NCBI GenBank assembly: GCA_009776805.1
Contig: WRNB01000007.1
Location: 1-38,823 of the forward strand
Length of the DNA: 38,823 nt
Direction: 5' to 3'
Source of the DNA: Candidatus Bathycorpusculum grumuli
GTDB taxonomy: Archaea > Thermoproteota > Bathyarchaeia > Bathyarchaeales > Bathycorpusculaceae
The notes under the pieces are model-generated. The model worked only from the letters and a program-made list of their open reading frames with translations. It did not search any database and was not told the origin of the DNA. Made by a program: the position numbers and the translations under genes. This document shows, one piece after another, positions 10,419-21,129 of the stretch; position 1 is the stretch's first letter, and the number at the start of each line of letters is the position of its first letter.

Positions 10419-10497
10419 ACACCACCACAAACAAAAATACACCAACACAATAAACGATAAAAACTTTTTTTTGAAAACATACCTAAAAACTTGAAGC

Positions 10498-10645
10498 ACG
10501 ACAAAGCCACTTCCATGAAAACATTGACTACTTTCACAGTTCTTCCAACATCGACCACAATCATGGTGAAGTCTCTCATGAAAACATTTAGAGTTTTCAT
10601 GGTTCTTCCAATATCAACATGCTAATAGCAAACTTTTCCATGTAC
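10498..10645 (+). repeat. hairpin tandem repeat, locus 1 (2 units)
   Basis: Units start at 10515 and 10578: ATGAAAACATTGACTACTTTCACAGTTCTTCCAACATCGACCACAATCATGGTGAAGTCTCTC; ATGAAAAC...GTTTTCAT stem in the second unit. Confidence 0.7.
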
Positions 10646-11615
10646 CCATAAGCAACATACAAACTCTAAAAAATACTTCCACAAATACACAAACCATAAC
10701 AAGACTAAAAAAAACCATATGTCCATAACCTGCGCACAAGTGTTGTAGTGTAACTTTTTTTGCGACAATCTAGTAAATATTTTGGTTGCAAAAACCCTAC
10801 AACATATTATTTTTACAGATACACAATAATTCAGTTCATTGTGAAAAAACAGCCTACAAAACGCGTGCGATGGTTATGTACGTATGGATTTTTTTGGAAA
10901 TTGTGGGGTGTGTTGCGGGAATGAACGTGTCCTTGCCACCCACAAAGACCCGAGGATAAAAAATGGCATGAACTACATACACTACCTTTATATACGCTGC
11001 AAATGGAAATGATTCATAATATATAAATATAACTTAATTTTACAAACAACCAACAAAACACAATTACGCAAACAATAACTACAGGTTAAACCCTTCACTT
11101 CTAACAAAGCCCAGAACTCTCGTAAAACCTCACTTTTTCGCGTACCAAAAAATATACATCATAATTTCTCCCGTATCATAATTTAATGCACACCACAACC
11201 AGCAAAAATGTTTTTTACAATAAACCCTACCCCACATCTCACCATTTCAAAACAAATTTTTAATAATTTATCAAGATACATATTTTGAGTTGATATTTAT
11301 AAAAAATTTGTTTTTTTAAAACAAACATCATAGTATTTGGGCTTATGTTTAAAGCATGCACAGCATCACATATGCCGCTACCGTTTAACACTATTTTTAT
11401 AATTAATAGTTTGGTTTTTGGTTAGCTCCATTGCTTGCGTATTGTGTCTGAAATGTTTTTTGTATACTTTGTATTTTAGGTGTTGTTTGTTGTTTGATGT
11501 TGTCGTTTTTTTCGATTTTTGTTTTTAATGGTTGTGTGTGGTTGTTTTGTTTATTGTGTTTGAGTGTTTTTGTGTTGTTTGTCATGTTTATAAACCATTT
11601 TAAACATGACATTTG

Positions 11616-13493
11616 TTATGTTGTTGGTTCAAATTGGCTATTGTATAGTTCTGCATAGAATCCGCCTTTTTCGAGCAGTTGAGTGTGATTTCCGCTTTCA
11701 ACAATATCACCATCTCTCATTACTAGAATTAGATCTGCATTTTTGATGGTAGAAAGCCTATGGGCAATAACAAATGATGTTCTACCATAGGTTAATTTGT
11801 CCATTGCTTCTTGCACAATTTTTTCAGTACGGGTGTCTACGGAGCTTGTTGCTTCATCTAGTATTAGTAATGGTGCATCTTGGATCATGGCACGTGCGAT
11901 AGTGATGAGTTGTTTTTGGCCTACAGATAGATTTGTTTTGTCGTTTAATATGGTGTTATAGCCGTTTGGCAGGGTTCGTATGAATGGGTGAATACCAACT
12001 GTTTTGCAGACAGCAATTATTGCTTCATCAGTGATGCCTTGTTTGCTGTAAATAATGTTTTCTTTTATGGTTCCTTCAAAGAGCCAAGTGTCTTGAAGTA
12101 CCATACAGAATTGGCTGTGCACGTTTTCACGTGTTACTTGGTTGGTGGGTATGTCATCTATACAGATTTCACCACTATCTATTTCGTAGAAACGCATTAA
12201 CAAGTTAACTATTGTTGTTTTCCCTGCGCCTGTGGGCCCGACAATAGCTATTTTTTGTCCTGCTGTTATTTTTGCGGAAAAATTGTTGATGATGGGTTTA
12301 TCTTTTTCGTAGCTGAAGTGAACGTTTTTGAATTCGACGTCGCCTTTGACGTTTTCTATTTTTTTGATTTTTTGGTCTTCGTTTGTTAATTCTTCTTCGT
12401 CTAAAAATTCAAAGACGCGTTCGCTTGCAGCTGCTGTTCTTTGTAGTTGTTGCATTGATTGTGCTAATTGTGTTAGGGGTTGAGTGAATAGTCGGATGTA
12501 TATCATGAATGCAACAATAACTCCAAAGTCAATTGTACCATTCATGGCTAATATAGCTCCAACAACGCATACTGCTACATAGCCAAAGTTTCCGATAAAA
12601 TTCATTAGCGGCATCATTAAGCCTGACATGAATTGAGATTTCCAGCCGGTTGTATAAAGTGAAGTGTTTATGTCTTCAAACGTTTTTTTTGCGTTTTTGC
12701 CACCGTTGTATACTTTAACGACATTGTGGCCGGAATAGATTTCTTCGATGTGCCCGTTGATGTCTCCAAGTCCTTTTTGTTGTGCGACAAAATGTTTTTG
12801 TGATCGTGACATAATTAACATCATACATATAAAACCGATAACGGAGGCACCTATTGCGGTTAAAGCCATTATCCAGTTTGTTATAAGCATCATTATCATG
12901 GATCCAATAAATAGGGTAATTGCTCTTGCTAGCATGTCAAGACTTTGGTTGAGTGTTTGACCAATAGCGTCAATGTCATTAGTTACACGGCTTATAACAT
13001 CACCGTAGCTTGTTTTGTCAAAATATTTAAGGGGCATTCTGTTGATTTTTCGTGAAATATCGGTTCTCATGTTTTTGGATATTTTAGCTGATACTGTTGC
13101 CATCATATAGTTTTCTATAAAGCTAAGTATTGCTGAAGCCGTGTATAAACAGACGAGTAATATACCAAGGTTGTACACGACAGTCATATCGATTGCGTTA
13201 ATAACAGGCACTCCGTTTACTAAACCAGGAAGACCTTTTATGATTTCGTTTGTCATATCACGCAGTTTATCAGGACCTATAACAGTAAACACTGCGCCTA
13301 AAGATGCAAAAATCAAAGCAGTTACGATAACTGGTAGATAAGTTTTGCAATATTTAACAAGGCGTCCAAAAGTTTTTTTAAAGTCTTTTGCCTTTTCGCC
13401 AGATCCCATACCAGGTGGAGAAGGCCCTCTACCACCTAAAAATCCACCGCTTTTTGTTTGTCTGTGTTCTTTGGAATTATAATGATCACTCAC
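11616..13493 (-). CDS. ABC exporter, permease-ATPase fusion (consensus catalytic residues)
   Basis: Walker A GPTGAGKTT, signature LSVGQKQ, Walker B LLILDEATSSVD, H-loop FVIAHRLSTI. Confidence 0.95.
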   Translation of the reverse strand: MSDHYNSKEHRQTKSGGFLGGRGPSPPGMGSGEKAKDFKKTFGRLVKYCKTYLPVIVTALIFASLGAVFTVIGPDKLRDMTNEIIKGLPGLVNGVPVINAIDMTVVYNLGILLVCLYTASAILSFIENYMMATVSAKISKNMRTDISRKINRMPLKYFDKTSYGDVISRVTNDIDAIGQTLNQSLDMLARAITLFIGSMIMMLITNWIMALTAIGASVIGFICMMLIMSRSQKHFVAQQKGLGDINGHIEEIYSGHNVVKVYNGGKNAKKTFEDINTSLYTTGWKSQFMSGLMMPLMNFIGNFGYVAVCVVGAILAMNGTIDFGVIVAFMIYIRLFTQPLTQLAQSMQQLQRTAAASERVFEFLDEEELTNEDQKIKKIENVKGDVEFKNVHFSYEKDKPIINNFSAKITAGQKIAIVGPTGAGKTTIVNLLMRFYEIDSGEICIDDIPTNQVTRENVHSQFCMVLQDTWLFEGTIKENIIYSKQGITDEAIIAVCKTVGIHPFIRTLPNGYNTILNDKTNLSVGQKQLITIARAMIQDAPLLILDEATSSVDTRTEKIVQEAMDKLTYGRTSFVIAHRLSTIKNADLILVMRDGDIVESGNHTQLLEKGGFYAELYNSQFEPTT

Positions 13494-15249
13494 GATTTAA
13501 TTCCTCCTCGCTTAATTGAGATAGAGCAATTTCTTTATACACTGCACAGTTACGAAGCAGTTCTTTATGTGTGCCTTTGCCAACTATTTTACCTTCGTCA
13601 AGCACAATAATTTGGTCAGCATCCATAATTGTGCCGATTCTTTGGGCAACAATTAAACTGGTTACGCCAGCAGTTTCCTGTTTTAATTTACTGCGTAAAA
13701 CGCGGTCAGTTTTATAATCTAACGCTGAGAAAGAATCATCAAAAATGTAAATTTCTGGTTTTCGACAAATTGCGCGTGCAATAGCAAGACGTTGTTTTTG
13801 ACCACCTGACACGTTTGTGCCACCTTGTGCAATAGCTGCATTATAAGTGTCTTGCATTTTTTCAACAAAATCTGTGCCCTGTGCAATTTGTATGGCTTTT
13901 TTAACTTGTTCATCACTAAAACTAGTTTCGCCGTTATCTCCATAAGCAACATTAGAGTTCACAGTACCTTTGAATAAGACGGCTTTTTGTGGTACATACC
14001 CAATTTTGTTGTAAAGAGTTTCTAGTTTGTAATTTTTGACGTTTACGCCATCTACTAATACTTCGCCTTCTGTTACGTCAAAGAAACGTGGTATAAGATT
14101 TATAAGAGTTGATTTGCCGCTTCCGGTAGATCCGATGAAAGCAACTGTTTCACCTTGTTTTGCTGTGAAATTTATGTCTTCAAGAACACAGTATGTTGCG
14201 TCGGGATATTTGAAGCTAACATGGTTAAAGATAATTTCACCTTCAAGGTTAGGTTTTCCGGTAGTTTCTTTTCCGTCGATAATAGTTGGAACAGTGTCAA
14301 GGACTTCATTGATGCGGTTTGCAGAAACGCTTGCGCGAGGCCACATGATAAATATTATTACCAACATTAAAAAGGACATTATTATTTGCATTGCATAAGT
14401 TGAAAAGACAATCATGTCTGAAAACACTGTTAGTTTATCGGTTATCTGTGCGGCTTCAATTAAATATGCGCCTATCCAGTAGATTGCAAGTGAAAGTACA
14501 CTTAACATGCTCATGAGAACAGGCATAAGTATAGCCATGGCACGATTGGTGAATAGTTGGATATCGGTAAGTTCTTTGTTTGCGGTTTCAAATTTTTCTT
14601 CTTGATAGTTTTCGGCGTTGTAAGCGCGAACAACACGTAATCCCATAAGGTTTTCTCTTGTGACACGGGTTACATCGTCAGTAAGGGTTTGCATTTTTTT
14701 GAATTTTGGTATGAGAAATACCATAAGGATCATAACCATAATGAACACAATTAAAATAGCTACACCAGTGGCAAGTGTCCATTCGAAGCCTTTGCCAGCG
14801 ATTTTTGTTATTGCCCAAACGGCCATTATTGGGGCTTTGATAACTAGTTGTAAAGCTAGTACTATTAACATTTGAACCTGTATGATATCGTTTGAAGAAC
14901 GTGTGATTAAACTTGAAGTTGAGAAACGGTTGATTTCTTCCATTGAAAAAGTGTCAACTTTGTTGAATAATAGACTTCGTAGGCGTTGTGAGAATGATGC
15001 GCCTATGCGTGCTGCAAAAAATCCTACGATAATAGCAGATATTATACTGCCCAGTGTGCATAAGAGCATGTATCCGCCTGTACGCCAAACATCGCTCATT
15101 GCACTTCCAGGTGTTTGAACAAGTATAGTTATCTCTGACATGTACTCAGGTAGCTTTAAATCAAGCCAAACCTGCACAATAATAAACGCCAAGCTAACAC
15201 CTATTAGTGCCAATTCTTTTGACGTTAAATACTTGAAGATTTTAAACAT
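13486..15249 (-). CDS. ABC exporter, permease-ATPase fusion (degenerate catalytic residues)
   Basis: Walker A GSTGSGKST, signature VSGGQKQ, Walker B IYIFDDSFSALD (Glu to Asp), LIVAQRIGTI (switch His to Gln); 8-nt overlap with downstream partner. Confidence 0.95.
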   Translation of the reverse strand: MFKIFKYLTSKELALIGVSLAFIIVQVWLDLKLPEYMSEITILVQTPGSAMSDVWRTGGYMLLCTLGSIISAIIVGFFAARIGASFSQRLRSLLFNKVDTFSMEEINRFSTSSLITRSSNDIIQVQMLIVLALQLVIKAPIMAVWAITKIAGKGFEWTLATGVAILIVFIMVMILMVFLIPKFKKMQTLTDDVTRVTRENLMGLRVVRAYNAENYQEEKFETANKELTDIQLFTNRAMAILMPVLMSMLSVLSLAIYWIGAYLIEAAQITDKLTVFSDMIVFSTYAMQIIMSFLMLVIIFIMWPRASVSANRINEVLDTVPTIIDGKETTGKPNLEGEIIFNHVSFKYPDATYCVLEDINFTAKQGETVAFIGSTGSGKSTLINLIPRFFDVTEGEVLVDGVNVKNYKLETLYNKIGYVPQKAVLFKGTVNSNVAYGDNGETSFSDEQVKKAIQIAQGTDFVEKMQDTYNAAIAQGGTNVSGGQKQRLAIARAICRKPEIYIFDDSFSALDYKTDRVLRSKLKQETAGVTSLIVAQRIGTIMDADQIIVLDEGKIVGKGTHKELLRNCAVYKEIALSQLSEEELNRE

Positions 15250-15453
15250 AATACTCTTCACCAGATAACTATTATTTAGCAAGCATACAAAATGTGTTCG
15301 ATATAAACACATACCATATCAATCACTTAATTTTCTTAGGAAAAGACAACTTTACAGGTTATAGAAAAATAACATAAAAACCACATACAAAAACCATAAA
15401 AACCAAAATTAAACACATAATTCTTTTCTAAAACTTTGTTAACCACTATAACG

Positions 15454-16068
15454 TTAAACAACAGGCAAACAAGCACAAACAGTGTTATCAATTACTTGAC
15501 AAAGAATTTGGAAAACCTGATCAGCATTTAAATTATCAGTGTCCAAAATAAAATTGAAAGGAACAAAATCTTCACCTAAATCAAAATTGTAAAGTTTTTT
15601 ATAAATTGTTTTTGTTTGAGCTTCTTTTTCTTTAAGAATATCGTGAGCCTGTTCAAAAGTCATTTTATCACGATCAGCCACTCTTGCAGCACGCCTATCA
15701 AAAGAAGCCATTAACCAAATTTTAAAACCATCTTTAAGCAACCAAGGCATAGTCCAACTGTCAAGCAAAACATCACCCAATTTTGCGTAACCAAGCAATT
15801 TACTATCCACTTCTTTATCAAACTGGGAATTTTTAACACGCTTCTCTAGAAAACTTAATCCATCAGGACTCTCCCACCAACCCTCACCAGTTATTTCATA
15901 CCCATCCTCTTTAGCTAACTCTTTAAGAGCATCCCCGCCAGAATAACATTTCAAATTATAGTGTGAAGCAATTCTTTTAGATAAAGTACTTTTACCTGTA
16001 CCAGCCATTCCAGAAATACAAATAATAATAGGCTTACGCGCAATAGTTTTGGAGTCACTTGTAGACAT
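15454..16068 (-). CDS. cmk: archaeal cytidylate kinase
   Basis: PIIICISGMAGTGKSTLSKRIASHYNLKCYSGGDALKELA; located in the secY-DUF106-cmk neighbourhood. Confidence 0.85.
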   Translation of the reverse strand: MSTSDSKTIARKPIIICISGMAGTGKSTLSKRIASHYNLKCYSGGDALKELAKEDGYEITGEGWWESPDGLSFLEKRVKNSQFDKEVDSKLLGYAKLGDVLLDSWTMPWLLKDGFKIWLMASFDRRAARVADRDKMTFEQAHDILKEKEAQTKTIYKKLYNFDLGEDFVPFNFILDTDNLNADQVFQILCQVIDNTVCACLPVV

Positions 16069-16085
16069 ATAGTTAACCTTTTTTG

Positions 16086-16592
16086 TTATTCATTAGTAGG
16101 TGCCGTACGTAAGACACGCGCCAGTAAAGTTCCCAAGAATAAAGCCACCATCATATACCAAATCATAAAATTCGGAACAACCAAACCAAAAATGTTAAGA
16201 TCTGGAGCTCCAACACCAGGCAAAATAAACACAGGACGCGATGAAAAAATAGGCCGTATCAAAGTCCAAATTGGAAAGTAACAAAATGACAAAGCCAACT
16301 GGATCATTTGTGGTTTCATCATTTTTGCATTCATTGCATTAATTTGAGCTTGTTTCTTTTTTACTTTTTCAAGTTGCTTCTTGTCTTTTGAACGAGCAGC
16401 TTCCATACTTTCCTTTCGAAAATCAGCCATTTCTTTTTGCATTGCACGATAATTATCCCAACCCAAAAAGTGTCCAATAAGTAATTTATTAGTTGTTTGA
16501 ATAACTAGCGACATTACAAACGCAATAGCCATAATAACTACGGTTGCAACAGGCGCGAGTATAAGCCATTCTGGTGTGGACATGTCATTCAC
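16086..16592 (-). CDS. DUF106 family membrane protein (EMC3/TMCO1/YidC-like)
   Basis: TM-coiled coil-TM architecture: NKLLIGHFLGWDNYRAMQKEMADFRKE...MMKPQMIQLALSFCYFPIWTLI; syntenic position. Confidence 0.85.
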   Translation of the reverse strand: MNDMSTPEWLILAPVATVVIMAIAFVMSLVIQTTNKLLIGHFLGWDNYRAMQKEMADFRKESMEAARSKDKKQLEKVKKKQAQINAMNAKMMKPQMIQLALSFCYFPIWTLIRPIFSSRPVFILPGVGAPDLNIFGLVVPNFMIWYMMVALFLGTLLARVLRTAPTNE

Positions 16593-16789
16593 TTGAAATA
16601 CTTGATGTATGCGTAACCTTCTTCCTTATTTATAACCGTTTTTACTGATTTTACTGCAACCCAACAGTAACCATATTTATCTTGAACAAACCATCCAAAA
16701 ATAAAAGCAACCTTCATGAAACGGTTTTATTCAAATATAAGACATTAATTATTAGAATAAGAAAATAAAGTATAACAGAGGAACAGTAA

Positions 16790-18049
16790 ATGACAAACGA
16801 GAACCTACACGCCTTACTGGCAAAGTTTGTAAAAGTTAATGCAAACGTTACTGACGTACAGTGGGACAGAAGGATGAGCCCTCGTTTATTATTTAATCCC
16901 TACTCAAATATTTATGAAGAAAAAAAAATAGCAGCTCACTATTTTTTGCTTGCAGCATCAATTCTTGATGATCAAATGGTAGGTTTTTCAGAAAACGCCC
17001 GAACATTGCTTATCAATTTACATAAAGAATTTGGAACACAACGACTTTTTGAAATTACTAAACCTCATTTATTTAATGACGAAATTGTAAAGTACGGTTT
17101 TTATAATTACCTTGGACCACGCAAAGATACCATCGCAGAAACTTTAACCGCAGTAAACATTTTTGTCAAGTTTAAAGCTGAAAGAGATTTGTTACGTTAT
17201 TCACAAAAATTTGTCAAACCAAAAGATTTTGTTGATGAATTATCCAAAAGTATTGAACGAATGCGTGATGTTCATAAACATAAAGCATGGACATACATGC
17301 GTTGGATGGTACGCCCAGATCCTGATTTAGAAATTTTTAAACAATATACCCCTGAAGATTTACTGGTACCTTTAACAAAAGAAAACGCCAGTGTTGCAAT
17401 TAGTTTAGGCTTGATTAACGCTACTTTACCGTATTTGCTAAAAGATGAATTTGCTGCTTTGAAAGCACAAACAAAAATTACAGACTATGCTAAACGAATT
17501 TTCCCCCATGACCCTGCAAAAGTAGATTACCCATTTTTCCTTTTAGGCAGATGGCTTAAACGTAAAAATCTTAAACGAAACACTTTGAAAGAAGCACTAC
17601 AGTTTTTTGAACGTATTCAAAAAATTACTGGTCAACCTCAAGCACATTATCAAAAGTTAAGTCGTTACAAAAGCGGTTGGGAGAAAGAAACTGCACGTAT
17701 GTTAATGCGCATGCACATTCCTTATGGGTATGAAACTATTACTTTCCCATTACCAGGTGAACAGTATACTCCAGATTTTATTTTAGACATAGAAATTAAT
17801 GGCAGAAAAATTGTTTTAGAGCCACATTATGAAATGAACCTTAAACAGTCTTCAAAATATTCGTTATTCAAACAAACCTACGGTCACAAATTTATGCTTA
17901 TTTTACTTTTAAAAAATGATTTAATAACTTCCTTTAATAAGAGAAACATACTAACAAGTGATGTTTGTGATGATATATGGCCAATAGAGTTTGTAGGGTT
18001 GCTTATAGATAAAATAAAAACTGGCGAGTATGGCCAAGATAAAAAATAA
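16790..18049 (+). CDS. putative DNA-processing protein: DUF2400-like N-terminal region plus PD-(D/E)XK-like C-terminal region
   Basis: EEKKIAAHYFLLAASILDDQ, AWTYMRWMVRPDPDLEIF, DLLVPLTKENASVAISLGLIN, RIFPHDPAKVDYPFFLLGR (DUF2400-like); WEKETARMLMRMHIPYGYETITFPLPGEQYTPDFILDIEINGRKIVLEPH (PD...E-x-x nuclease-like). Confidence 0.6.
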   Translation: MTNENLHALLAKFVKVNANVTDVQWDRRMSPRLLFNPYSNIYEEKKIAAHYFLLAASILDDQMVGFSENARTLLINLHKEFGTQRLFEITKPHLFNDEIVKYGFYNYLGPRKDTIAETLTAVNIFVKFKAERDLLRYSQKFVKPKDFVDELSKSIERMRDVHKHKAWTYMRWMVRPDPDLEIFKQYTPEDLLVPLTKENASVAISLGLINATLPYLLKDEFAALKAQTKITDYAKRIFPHDPAKVDYPFFLLGRWLKRKNLKRNTLKEALQFFERIQKITGQPQAHYQKLSRYKSGWEKETARMLMRMHIPYGYETITFPLPGEQYTPDFILDIEINGRKIVLEPHYEMNLKQSSKYSLFKQTYGHKFMLILLLKNDLITSFNKRNILTSDVCDDIWPIEFVGLLIDKIKTGEYGQDKK

Positions 18050-18146
18050 TTTTTCACTAAACAAAAGTCAGCCAAGTTAATTATTAATGAGTTAAAATAG
18101 AAAATAAAAGAAGAGAAAGGCTTTACTGCCTTTGGTTATTTGTTGA

Positions 18147-19577
18147 TTAGTCACCGAGTATTCGTTTGAATGCAGGGAACATTTCTGCGGCGCGTTCGCG
18201 CATTAATAGTTCATAGTATTGGTAGATGATACCTACTGAGAGCAAGATACCTGTACCTGAACCGAACACGCCTAAAAAGTCAGCAAAACCTGCTATTAAA
18301 CCAACTATTATGCCGCCGAGTACCGTTACTACTGGAATGTATCGTTTTAGTATTTGTTCAATTGGTCGTTCGCTACGTCTGTAACCTGGGATTTGCATAC
18401 CGCTACTCATGAGTTGCTGAGCTACTTTGTTTGGACCTAAACCGCCGATTTCAAGCCATGTTAAGGAGAAGAAAGCACAGAATACTATCAGGATACCAAG
18501 ATATGCTACTGCTCGCACTGGTTCTGCTACAACATTGAGGACGCCTGACGGTGCAGTTACGTAGTGAGCTAATCCGCCAACACATTGAACTGAACCACTT
18601 GCGGTACTATAGTTACCAAAGATTCTAAAGAACCACGAGACTAATGTTGAACTGGAATTTCCAAAGTTTGACCATAAGAGTTGAGTGAAGAAGTATACGT
18701 TTGCAAATAGTGCACTAGCAAAGATTACTGGCAAGTTGCTGACGTAGAGCAGTTTGATTGGATATCTGCTACGGAATCCTTTGTAACCTGCATAAGTTAT
18801 GGGTAATTCAACACGGATGCCTTGTACGTAAATAATTATTATAAATACAACTATGGTTGCGATGAAACCGATTAATGATGGATTTCCACGCGTAGTACCT
18901 ACAACCCACTCATAGAGTGTTATTGAACCGTTTCGCAAATCATTTAGGGCACCTACAAATAGACCACCTACTCCGCCTGAGGCTGGTGAGAACATTGACC
19001 ATAATATGTTTTGGGCTACACCGGCCATAATAAAGAGACTTATACCACTGCCTAGACCCCAACCTTTTTGAAGTAACTCATCAAGAAGCATTACAATTAT
19101 GCCTGCAAATATCAACTGTAAAAGTATAGCAACTATTACTATTACGCCAAGATCACCGACATGACCATACATACCGCTTAAAATGTAAGCGACAGCCTGA
19201 ACACCGGTTAAACCGATAGAGAAAACTTTACTTGCTGATGTGAAAAGCCCTCGATCTTCAGGATTAGACATATCACATTTAATTATTGAAGACCCGGCAA
19301 GCAATTGAAGAATTAAACCAGCTGTCACAATGGGTCCTATACCCAACTCCATTAAAGTTCCCCTATTGGAGGCAAAGATTACTCTTAACTGTGCAAACTG
19401 ATCAAACTCGCTTGATGCCACACCATAAAGGGGAATTTCAGTCATGACTAAGAAGATAATTAAAACAAGAGCAGTCCAGAAAATCTTTTCATTAAAAGAA
19501 ACTTTACGGGTTGGCTTCTTTATCTCAGGGAGAATTCTACCAATTGGTTTGAATATACTAAGAAATCTTCCAGCCAT
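18147..19577 (-). CDS. secY: preprotein translocase subunit SecY
   Basis: ELGIGPIVTAGLILQLLAGSSII, GWGLGSGISLFI, SSGMQIPGYRRSERPIEQIL. Confidence 0.98.
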   Translation of the reverse strand: MAGRFLSIFKPIGRILPEIKKPTRKVSFNEKIFWTALVLIIFLVMTEIPLYGVASSEFDQFAQLRVIFASNRGTLMELGIGPIVTAGLILQLLAGSSIIKCDMSNPEDRGLFTSASKVFSIGLTGVQAVAYILSGMYGHVGDLGVIVIVAILLQLIFAGIIVMLLDELLQKGWGLGSGISLFIMAGVAQNILWSMFSPASGGVGGLFVGALNDLRNGSITLYEWVVGTTRGNPSLIGFIATIVVFIIIIYVQGIRVELPITYAGYKGFRSRYPIKLLYVSNLPVIFASALFANVYFFTQLLWSNFGNSSSTLVSWFFRIFGNYSTASGSVQCVGGLAHYVTAPSGVLNVVAEPVRAVAYLGILIVFCAFFSLTWLEIGGLGPNKVAQQLMSSGMQIPGYRRSERPIEQILKRYIPVVTVLGGIIVGLIAGFADFLGVFGSGTGILLSVGIIYQYYELLMRERAAEMFPAFKRILGD

Positions 19578-19586
19578 AGACTAACT

Positions 19587-20000
19587 TTACTCTCCGTTCT
19601 CTTGGGAAACAGTGATTACTTTTCCGCCTGCTTTGGCGATTTTTTCTTCTGCCGATTTAGAACAGGTTGATACTGTAACAGTTAAGGATCGAAATATTTT
19701 TCCGGTACCTAACAATTTAGTATAACCCAAAGTAGTTAAATTAATTGTATCAGTTTCAGCGATTTCAGTTAATTTTTGGAGGTTGATAACATTTTCTTTT
19801 TTATGAAGACTTTGTGGAGAGGTAAAACCGTGGTTTCCAAAATAATCAGGCTCATAAGTAACAACTTTGCTCCAAAGATGCTTGTGACGCCCAACTTTTC
19901 GGTTACCCTTGCTACCTGCATCACGGTGTTGACCGATTCTACCGTAACCCTGTGTTCGTGAACCTCTTGTTTTTCGTATTTTTCTAAGTTTATGAGGCAT
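19587..20000 (-). CDS. rpl15: 50S ribosomal protein uL15
   Basis: MPHKLRKIRKTRGSRTQGYGRIGQHRDAGSKGNRKVGRHKH; directly upstream of secY. Confidence 0.95.
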   Translation of the reverse strand: MPHKLRKIRKTRGSRTQGYGRIGQHRDAGSKGNRKVGRHKHLWSKVVTYEPDYFGNHGFTSPQSLHKKENVINLQKLTEIAETDTINLTTLGYTKLLGTGKIFRSLTVTVSTCSKSAEEKIAKAGGKVITVSQENGE

Positions 20001-20007
20001 ATTATAT

Positions 20008-20463
20008 TCAGCTTCTCTGTTTATTATTTGTGCGAATTTCTGCTTTCTTTAATTTTATTTCCAGTACGCCATTCTTGAAAGTGGTATGGATATCGCTCGG
20101 AATCACTACCTTCGGTAAATTTAAACTTTTATAATATCTGCGCTCTTTTGATTTTGCAGACAGCGTAATTTTCTGGTCTTTAACATTTATCTTGAAGGAT
20201 TCCTTATTAAAGCCTGCGATTTCTGCGACTATAGTTATCCAATTAGTTTCTTGAAAAATATCAATCAAAGGTTTAGGCTCACAAAATTTACGCTTACCCA
20301 CACCTTTTGAAAACTTGAAATTTTTTCCGTAACGGGTACTCTTAGTAAGCTTTAAGGGATTAATCTGCATAACATTTGGCTCATCGGTAAAGAAATCACT
20401 TAAATCCTCATCAAAGTCTACCCATTTACGACTTTTTATACTTCTTCGCCATTTTGCGCTCAT
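20008..20463 (-). CDS. Hsp20/alpha-crystallin family small heat-shock protein
   Basis: LIDIFQETNWITIVAEIAGFNKESFKINVKDQKITLSAKSKERRYYKSLNLPKVV...TFKNGVLEIKLKKAE. Confidence 0.9.
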   Translation of the reverse strand: MSAKWRRSIKSRKWVDFDEDLSDFFTDEPNVMQINPLKLTKSTRYGKNFKFSKGVGKRKFCEPKPLIDIFQETNWITIVAEIAGFNKESFKINVKDQKITLSAKSKERRYYKSLNLPKVVIPSDIHTTFKNGVLEIKLKKAEIRTNNKQRS

Positions 20464-21129
20464 TATTCCCCATCCAACTTTACCTACGCAACTCAGCATA
20501 GGTCTTATAAAAGATATCGCACACCAAAAGCAAAAAACATCTAAACAGCAATAAAGAGAAACACACACCAAAAAAAACAACACCCAAACAATTTACAAAA
20601 AAACACCAAATTCAACAGCATATATAAACCAAACAAAACAAATTTAACAATAAAAAAACTTGAAAAAAAATTAAATTTAACCCTTAACACTAATTTACTG
20701 AGTTAAAGATCAAGTCGTACAATTTTTAGCCAACATACCACACACATCTACAAAAACACACACATAATCAGATTTAACAAATAAAACAATACAAAAAAAC
20801 ATGGCAAATATTCAGTCGTATAGCGAATTTTGGAATAAAAACATTATTGTTCCCTTGAAAATCCCAGAAATAACACAAGCAAATTCCCTCTTTTAACAAC
20901 TATTCCGATAATGAAACAATTTTACCAAAAATCCCCGCACCTTGCACTAAACGAAAACCACCCAACCTTAACTTCACAACAAAACAAATACACACTCAAC
21001 CAAAATATTAACAAACAACACCCAAAACCAAAAACAAACCACAAAACCCAACACCAAACAACCTACAATCCAACAAACACCTAACCTTCAAACACATCCA
21101 CACACCCACAACCAAAAAATTCTCCCCAA

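Noticed and set aside
11403-11612. 69-aa minus ORF downstream of the ABC exporter
   Set aside because: A/C-rich trailer sequence giving an Asn/Gln/Lys/Thr-rich frame; no protein features.
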